Shown here piece after piece: positions 58,823 through 64,000 of a DNA stretch of 64,000 bases. The position numbers and the translations under genes are program-made. A model generated the notes under the pieces. That model did not search any database. It was not told where the DNA came from and worked only from the letters and a program-made list of their open reading frames with translations. How positions within the stretch are numbered: the stretch's first letter is position 1; each line of letters starts with the position of its first letter. Source of the DNA: Symbiodinium natans (lineage: Eukaryota; Sar; Dinophyceae; Suessiales; Symbiodiniaceae); NCBI GenBank assembly GCA_905221605.1, contig CAJNDS010001779.1:1013646-1077645 (forward strand), given 5' to 3'.

Positions 58823-60790
58823 GTTTTTTAAGGAGTTGTGTTTTTGGATATGGGCGGAGTGGTCAATGGATTTTAGGTGCCTAACTTCATGGAACTGTTG
58901 TAGTAGCTCCTGCGTCATCCAGGGCTGCTTGGGCTTGCGTTTCAGTAGTGGTATGTGTTGCGACTCAGCTTTGTGCAGAGCTCGTACTAATGTGGAATTG
59001 AGGCGTTCCAACGCGGAGTGGTCAGTAGATTGTACTGGTTCAATGAACTCCGAGGGGGTGAGAAGAGGGGTGATGTCGTGCCTACCTCCCACTGGATCAG
59101 GTATTTGTTTTCCTTCTTCTGCTAACCTGTCCGCTATTTCATTAAAGTGGTCTCCTGAATGGCCTTTGACCCAAAACCAATCTACTGTGGTGCGATTTTG
59201 CAACTCTGCCAATAAGATACGTGCATATTTAATCATGGTTTTGTGTCTTTTAGCCTTAGATTTACCCCTGACAGCGTCTGACATCCAACGACTGTCGTAG
59301 TAGAAGGAAATTTGTTTAGGCGGAGTGGTCAATGTTAGTATGTACAATGCCGCTTCCATCCAGGCGCTTAGCTCTCCTGTATTATTACTGCCTACGGTCG
59401 CTCCTAAGTGAACTGCTGCATGTGGATCAGTGCTGACTGGACCTTTTGAGGCAATTGAATCTTGATTGGTTGTTATGATTGTGTAGCCCCAGCCTGCGGG
59501 AGTAGTGGCTGAGCAGCGGCCTTTGCTTCCCGACCCATCCGTGTATACCGCCCAATTGGCGTCAGTTGTGTTGAGATTGGGTATTGATTTGTGTTTGGTA
59601 CATTTTTTAAACGTGTGATTGAACAGGGTTTTAGCGGAGTAGTCTATGGCGGAGTAATCTCTTGCAGGAGGTTTGATTGTGGAGGGTGGTTGGGCTTTGA
59701 GTTTAACCCGAATGACTGATTCTAGAAGATAATGGTCACTAACAAATCCTGTGCTATGAACTGCTTGGCATTGTTGAACCGTAGGTAACCATTTGGATCT
59801 GGTGACCAAACGGTCCAGTGCCTGGAATCTGTGCGGGTCGATGGTTGGTCGTTGTTGTTCGGGCACTAAGGCGGAGTAGCAAGTGAGGCAATCCCTGACT
59901 TTCCCTGCGACCTTTAGGTTCTCATTTTCTGACTGGGGCAAGCTTTGAAATCTATCCCAGATTGGTAGCCATCCTATGGGGTCACTAGAGAACGTGAGCC
60001 AATCTAATGGGGGAGGGGATTTATCTCGGTATGTGATGTGCTTCAGAAGGTTACTCTGCTTGTAGGTTAGAACATCCTTAGCTTCAGAGGTACTCAGGAA
60101 TCTCAGATAGAGCTCTCTGTTGTTACCTTCTGTGGTTGGTATACTGAGTCTTCCCTTACCATATACATTGGGGCCCAACATGTGATGTTCATCTGGTTTT
60201 CTACCTTGTAGTCTCACATTGAAGTCCCCTATGATATAAACCGGCTCTGGTTGAGGAATTTTGTGCAATACTGAGTCTAGCTTATCCCAGAAGGGGAGCT
60301 TGCTAGTTTCAACATCTCGTTTATTGTGTGGGGAGTAGACTCCTATGAGGTGAACATCTCCGGCCGATGCTGCTAGTGTGATTTGAAGGATCCTCGCACT
60401 ATGCTGAACTACATCTTTGAGGTGTGGTAGAGTTTGGGGGGGAATGATTGCTGTCACTCCTGCGAACTTGTCCTTGTTACTGCCATTGCTAATGAACCTG
60501 TGCCCCTCTGAGGTGAATTGGTGGTATGTTGTGTTGCGTGTTTCGGTGAGGAAAAGGACGTCAAGCTTTCTACTACGGAGTAAAGTGAGGACTGACTGGT
60601 GTTTTAGTATTTCGGCCATTCCCTGTACGTTTTGTGTACCTATTTTAAAAGGTTGTCCATACGGCAAGGGTGGTGGGGCTACTGCTGGCGGAGTAGCCTT
60701 TTTTTGCTTGCCGATTTGTTCAGGCCTTAGTATGAGGGTTTTGAAAAGGTACGAATTTCGTACCCCGGTTTGGCGCCTACCTTTGGACTG
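58808..60790 (-). CDS. LINE endonuclease fused to RNase H
   Basis: About 660 codons open; numbering here is from the TTG at 60667. Residues 8-315 are an apurinic-type (EEP) endonuclease with all key blocks: IGTQNVQG (Asn13), FLTETR (Glu42), GVYSPHN, IIGDFNVRLQG (Asp148, Asn150) and VSDHYLLES (Asp311, His312). Residues 370-520 are a complete RNase H: YTDGSG (Asp377), NTGELSAW (Glu432), FYYDSRW (Asp458), KGHSGD (His503) and IADRLAEEG (Asp513). RNase H therefore precedes RT, whereas LINE RNase H usually follows it. The first ATG lies inside the endonuclease (GMAEI), so translation probably enters from ORF1 or from an unseen exon. It ends at TAA 58810-58808, nine codons after the RT frame opens. 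Confidence 0.9.
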   Translation of the reverse strand, partial: QSKGRRQTGVRNSYLFKTLILRPEQIGKQKKATPPAVAPPPLPYGQPFKIGTQNVQGMAEILKHQSVLTLLRSRKLDVLFLTETRNTTYHQFTSEGHRFISNGSNKDKFAGVTAIIPPQTLPHLKDVVQHSARILQITLAASAGDVHLIGVYSPHNKRDVETSKLPFWDKLDSVLHKIPQPEPVYIIGDFNVRLQGRKPDEHHMLGPNVYGKGRLSIPTTEGNNRELYLRFLSTSEAKDVLTYKQSNLLKHITYRDKSPPPLDWLTFSSDPIGWLPIWDRFQSLPQSENENLKVAGKVRDCLTCYSALVPEQQRPTIDPHRFQALDRLVTRSKWLPTVQQCQAVHSTGFVSDHYLLESVIRVKLKAQPPSTIKPPARDYSAIDYSAKTLFNHTFKKCTKHKSIPNLNTTDANWAVYTDGSGSKGRCSATTPAGWGYTIITTNQDSIASKGPVSTDPHAAVHLGATVGSNNTGELSAWMEAALYILTLTTPPKQISFYYDSRWMSDAVRGKSKAKRHKTMIKYARILLAELQNRTTVDWFWVKGHSGDHFNEIADRLAEEGKQIPDPVGGRHDITPLLTPSEFIEPVQSTDHSALERLNSTLVRALHKAESQHIPLLKRKPKQPWMTQELLQQFHEVRHLKSIDHSAHIQKHNSLKNRPVK
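58823..58829 (-). promoter_or_regulatory. Candidate -1 ribosomal frameshift heptamer A AAA AAC
   Basis: In the endonuclease/RNase H frame the codons are TTA AAA AAC, giving X XXY YYZ. Slipping one base back yields CAG GCC CGT AAA ATA AAA and joins the RT frame without a stop; the zero-frame TAA comes four codons later. A six-A homopolymer is also a common indel site, so a mutation is the alternative. Confidence 0.5.
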
Positions 60791-61919
60791 CTTTCAAGGG
60801 CACCCCCCCTTTTACCAGTGCGCTGCCCGACGCTTCTGGTAATATAGGCCCACCCACGCTCCTGCGCCAACGGCGGAAAAGCTGCCGTCGAAGGCGTCTA
60901 GAGCGGGCACCCAAACCTAGAGGGTGGACTGAAGAAGGGGGGGGAGGGGTGATACACTCTTCGTCTCCCGGTTGCCCGGGTCCCGGCGTGCCTCGTGGAG
61001 GCGGTGTTGGCCTATCCTTCTGTGAATTCGTTGGTGGGCGGAAGGGCCGGCTGGCCGAAAAATGGCGGAGTGGTCTTCGGGTGTAGTTTACCTTACGACC
61101 ATCTGTGAAACGAAAAGATACTCGCCTACCCGTTCTTATTTTGGGTCTGGGGGTGAGTTGAGGGAAAGGGGAATTTTCGGGAAGCTTTGGGGGGCTAATG
61201 GGTCGTTGGGAAAGGAGAAAATCACGGCTAAGTTTGGCTTGATGAATGAAGCTGTACTCCATAGTGGGTTGAGGGTACTCAGTGTACTTGTGGGGAATTA
61301 GAAGATCTAGCTGTAATGTTGTTGTGTTCCCGTTTTTGATGTGTTGTAATTTGTTGCGGAGTAGCTGTTGCAGAAGCTCCCACTGGCTTATCCCATACTT
61401 GATAAGTGAACATATTGTAGAATGAACTACCAGAGAATCCATAAGGACAATGGGGAAAGAGGATCTAGTGGTTGAGGTGTAGTAAAAGACGCATAAGAAG
61501 GCGATGATAATGTAGGTGCATGAAGCTTGAAGGTGAGGATTAGTTGGGAGTTTATTGGGTCTCTTTCGGCTTCTACGAACAACCCTCATATCCCACTGCA
61601 GGTCTTTAGCTGTGAGTGTTTGTTTGGCGACCTCTACAAACTCAGCGTGCGACCGCGATCGTGCAACACCCGGGGCACCCAAAAACCTGGAAACTCTGAA
61701 AGGGTAAAGTCTTATCATATGGGGGGCGGGGTGGTTGTGGGTGGAAGGCCTGCTCAACCCCTGACTTAAAACATCTCGAAGCAATTCCTTTAAGAAAGTT
61801 TCAAATGTGAAGTTGCCTTCGAGGAGTACCTTGAAATTGTGGGGGAGCGGCGCAGTAGCCTGGAGATACAAAGAGGTACGTACCTCCCTGGCTAGATCGC
61901 GAATTCGAGCCGGAACCCT
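60777..61919 (-). CDS. LINE ORF1 region, downstream half
   Basis: Frame continuous with the upstream ORF1 half except for one in-frame TGA at 61920. About 380 codons: a hydrophobic/helical N-part (TFETFLKELLRDVLSQGLSR), a basic stretch (DMRVVRRSRKRPNKL), then a Pro/Arg-rich C-part (GRRVSFRFTDGRKVNYTRRP). No zinc knuckle. Likely RNA-binding by charge (inference). It ends with TAG at 60777, overlapping the endonuclease frame, which lies one base ahead (+1). Confidence 0.5.
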   Translation of the reverse strand, partial: RVPARIRDLAREVRTSLYLQATAPLPHNFKVLLEGNFTFETFLKELLRDVLSQGLSRPSTHNHPAPHMIRLYPFRVSRFLGAPGVARSRSHAEFVEVAKQTLTAKDLQWDMRVVRRSRKRPNKLPTNPHLQASCTYIIIAFLCVFYYTSTTRSSFPIVLMDSLVVHSTICSLIKYGISQWELLQQLLRNKLQHIKNGNTTTLQLDLLIPHKYTEYPQPTMEYSFIHQAKLSRDFLLSQRPISPPKLPENSPFPQLTPRPKIRTGRRVSFRFTDGRKVNYTRRPLRHFSASRPFRPPTNSQKDRPTPPPRGTPGPGQPGDEECITPPPPSSVHPLGLGARSRRLRRQLFRRWRRSVGGPILPEASGSALVKGGVPLKAVQR

Positions 61920-63310
61920 TCAGGCCGTGGGGGCCGTGAGAAGCGGAGTAGCCGCAACCGGGGCTCCGGAAAAAGTAGCCTGGCGGTAGTCGCCGCATTT
62001 GCGGCTGTTTTCGCCAAACTTATCACAATACTCATCCCAAACGTAGGCCACTTGGGACACCAGTCTGATCTCGAGGTCGATCGGGTACGGCATCGAGCTG
62101 GCGGAGTAGATCATCGGGGCCGTCCAGTGACGGGACCCCTTTCCAGCAAGCATCCCCTTGCCCGTGCCCTTTGCTGCAGCCTTGGCGTTGGCGAAGTGGT
62201 CGCGCTCTGCTGCATCCATCTCCTGCTGGACCCCGAAGACGATCTTGTTCCAGCTGTAGGACCAAATCGTGTCCTCCTCTGTCATCAACTCATCGGGCGG
62301 AGTGGTTGCAAGCCAGTCGGAGATGACCTTTGTGATCTCAAGGATGCCTTTGAACTGCTCCCCCTCGGCGTAGTAGTGGAGGCGAGCGCAGGCGGTGGCT
62401 TGCTCATCAAAGCCGCGCGCCATTTGGGGCGACATCACCGTGAGCGTCTTCCACAAGATCACCACCTGGCGGGGCTCGGTCTCCTCCTTGAGGTTGAGGG
62501 CTGGGAGGAGTACTCGGATTGGAATTTCCAACTTGCGTTGGAATTGGGGGCTCGAAGGTGTAGCCCTGATATGGTGGCGGGGTACTGGAGTGCGCGCATC
62601 CTTGTACAGTGGGGTACCCTGAGTGCCACCATATGCCTCCATGAACGCCTTTCTCAGGTCCCAGGATTTGAAGCTGAGTAGCGTTACCGAGCTCCACTTC
62701 TGTGCCCCTGCCGGTGGAGTAGACGGGTCTGCCGAGAGGACATTGAGGTACTTGTACTCGCCGTCGAAGTTGGCCCACCCCCTCTGCTGCAAGAAGGCCT
62801 GGACGTGGGTGATCTGCTCGAGCATCCAATTGACCATGAAGAGCCGTTCGGAAGGCGACATGCTCGTATCCCAGCCGGTCAAAATGACCATGAGTGCAGC
62901 ACTTTGCTTTTGGAGGGCTCTGTTCTCTGAAGCCATCCAGGCTAACTCCTTGGATTGGCGTAGTAGTCTATCGTCCAGCGAGACCAATGCTGCCTCAACT
63001 TGGTTGATCAAATTGTAGAGTTCAGGACGGATCACGGCGGTGTGGTAATGCCGGATGGTGTCCAGGACTTGCGCCCTGGTGGAAATCGTTTCCTTCATCC
63101 ATAGGGCCATATCTGTCGGGTTGTTTGCGTTGACACCGGCGGAGTGGGCTGTGGCTACAAAGGCCGTCTCCTGCTGGTAGTGCATGGGCTGGAAAAGACC
63201 AGTGTCCTGCTTTGCCGGCGGAGTACTCCCTGAGGCGGTTGGAGCCGTTGGGCCAAAGGTGTCTCCGGTTGGGGTGGCCAGCCCCGTTGAGGGCAAGGCC
63301 GGTGTCGGGG
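61920..63310 (-). CDS. LINE ORF1 region (gag-like), main part
   Basis: About 460 codons on minus. Pro/Thr-rich start, a predicted coiled segment around RPELYNLINQVEAALVSLDD and LAWMASENRALQKQSAALMV, a globular middle (SSVTLLSFKSWDLRKAFMEA), and a C-terminal Lys/Gly patch (AAAKGTGKGMLAGKGSRHW). No known gag domain recognised by eye; the role as ORF1 is inferred from position upstream of the endonuclease. It ends in a single TGA, after which the same frame stays open for another 380 codons. Confidence 0.55.
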
Positions 63311-63814
63311 GGCCATGGCGGCCTGGGTCTCAAACTCACGTGAGTACATGAATCTGGGAATGATGGGCAGCATGTGACTGATTGTCATCGATTTAGGCAC
63401 AGGGCCCGGCGGCACCCGAAAACTGGGCTCAATGGTGGGGGCTTGTCCCCCGCGGGCTATTGGGCGAGTGGGCCTCCAGCCTGTGGAAACATTGTGGGCC
63501 ACCGAGGCCTGTACCCATAGGCTGTCGATTGTGTCGTCCCTCCCGTACAACTCGGAGCTGACCTTGTGGTGGCCCGCCTTCCGGCGCGGGTCGGCAGGCA
63601 GCCTGAGTTGCTTGGCTGGGCTAAGGAGCCCCACTTTGAGGCCGTGTAGGGTGAAGTTGAGTGCTTCCTGGGCGTCGAGGGCGCCTGGCGAGGCTTCTTC
63701 CTGGAGCTGCAGCGCAGAGCGCAGTGCTGGCAAAGCCTGGGTGTAGGACATGGGCGATTGGAAAGCAAACCCGGCTTGAGATGGGTTGGCCCAATTTGGC
63801 AGGATGGGCAGCAT
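63311..63814 (-). CDS. LINE ORF1 N-terminal portion in another frame
   Basis: ATG at 63814-63812 opens a frame reading MLPILPNWANPSQAGFAFQS and onward, through MLPIIPRFMYSREFETQAAM near 63330. After that, composition suggests that the -1 frame (ORF1 main part) takes over at a six-C run (about 63311-63316). A frameshift, a homopolymer indel or an unrecognised intron would each explain it. Upstream (63815-64000) another frame is open to the window edge. Confidence 0.4.
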
Positions 63815-64000
63815 GAAATCCGGTTCGGATGGAGAGCCCCAGAAACGTTCCGTTGCGAGCCAAGAGGCGTGTAGGCGTGTGAGGTAGGCTAGGCACCACG
63901 AGGTCGAAGGCCCTCTTCCTGATATGCCGGTCAGGGTTACTGCGAAGGGTTGTCCCGACCTGGAGGTTTTGGTCGTCCAACAAATTCCACGGAGGGCCTG

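Larger units (their letters stand above)
56894..64000 (-). mobile_element. Non-LTR retrotransposon (LINE), 5' end outside window
   Basis: On minus, from the window edge: gag-like ORF1 region (63814-60777), endonuclease plus RNase H ORF (60790-58808) and reverse transcriptase ORF (58822-56901). There is no 3' UTR: the RT stop codon is the TAA of a CCCTAA word, followed by seven more As and a CCCTAAA array. No target duplication can be checked because the 5' end is not in view. 21 near-identical copies of GCGGAGTRR (plus strand) run through it. Long intact ORFs suggest a fairly young copy. Confidence 0.85.

Noticed and set aside
58836-63746. Plus-strand ORFs of 60-209 codons inside the LINE
   Set aside because: Antisense to frames with intact endonuclease, RNase H, RT or ORF1 sequence.
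1-64000. Dinoflagellate spliced-leader relic (CCGTAGCCATTTTGGCTCAAG or its complement)
   Set aside because: Looked for the core words TTTTGGCTCAAG and GAGCCAAAAT by eye on both strands; none found, so the retroposed-mRNA idea for the exon islands has no support here.
1-64000. CRISPR array
   Set aside because: The many short repeats are head-to-tail telomere-like units without unique equal-length spacers, in a eukaryotic setting.

Overview
This is a eukaryotic nuclear window, most likely from a dinoflagellate (Suessiales/Symbiodiniaceae-like), although the sequence alone does not prove the taxon. The grounds are: TTTAGGG telomere-type repeats everywhere, no bacterial gene structure, very low gene density, introner-like short introns with AG|G borders, and a non-LTR retroelement in a moderately GC-rich background. 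No rRNA gene, complete tRNA gene, CRISPR array or bacterial operon was seen.

Layout. From about 1 to 36 kb, and again from 39 to 44 kb and 47 to 57 kb, the DNA is a mosaic. More than 70 interstitial telomere-like arrays (TTTAGGG on the + strand, here 'G arrays', or CCCTAAA on the + strand, 'C arrays') alternate with 60-170 bp islands. Many islands are open in one frame, read like protein-coding exons and sometimes keep good splice sites. They lie on both strands, and most of those listed sit in the same symmetric setting: C array, fragment, G array. Recognisable pieces are two DUF305-like fragments, an SF1-helicase-like Walker A exon and a Cys/His-rich exon. Between the arrays lie at least eight families of short inverted-repeat (MITE-like) elements, several of them cut by or filled with telomere repeats. 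There are also minisatellites (40 bp, 58 bp, 28 bp, GGGCCA) and long G or C homopolymers.

Three array-free regions hold larger genes. (i) 37.08-38.87 kb, minus strand: a caspase-like domain followed by a P-loop GTPase domain and, after a roughly 100-nt introner-like intron, a UBA-like C-terminal exon. (ii) 44.36-46.72 kb: a basic terminal exon (+) converging on a minus-strand gene for a large multi-pass membrane protein whose reading frame is broken once. (iii) 56.9-64.0 kb, minus strand: most of a non-LTR retrotransposon with a gag-like ORF1 region, an apurinic-type endonuclease joined to RNase H, and a reverse transcriptase. The endonuclease/RNase H ORF overlaps the RT frame through a textbook -1 slippery heptamer. 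The element's last codon runs into a CCCTAAA repeat.

The most unusual signals are four. First, exon-sized coding fragments bounded by inverted telomere arrays. Second, a telomere array inside an introner flanked by a 14-bp near-perfect duplication. Third, a nonamer-class motif (GCGGAGTRR on +) repeated 21 times in one orientation through the retroelement, in all three codon phases. Fourth, the order endonuclease - RNase H - RT with a candidate frameshift site.
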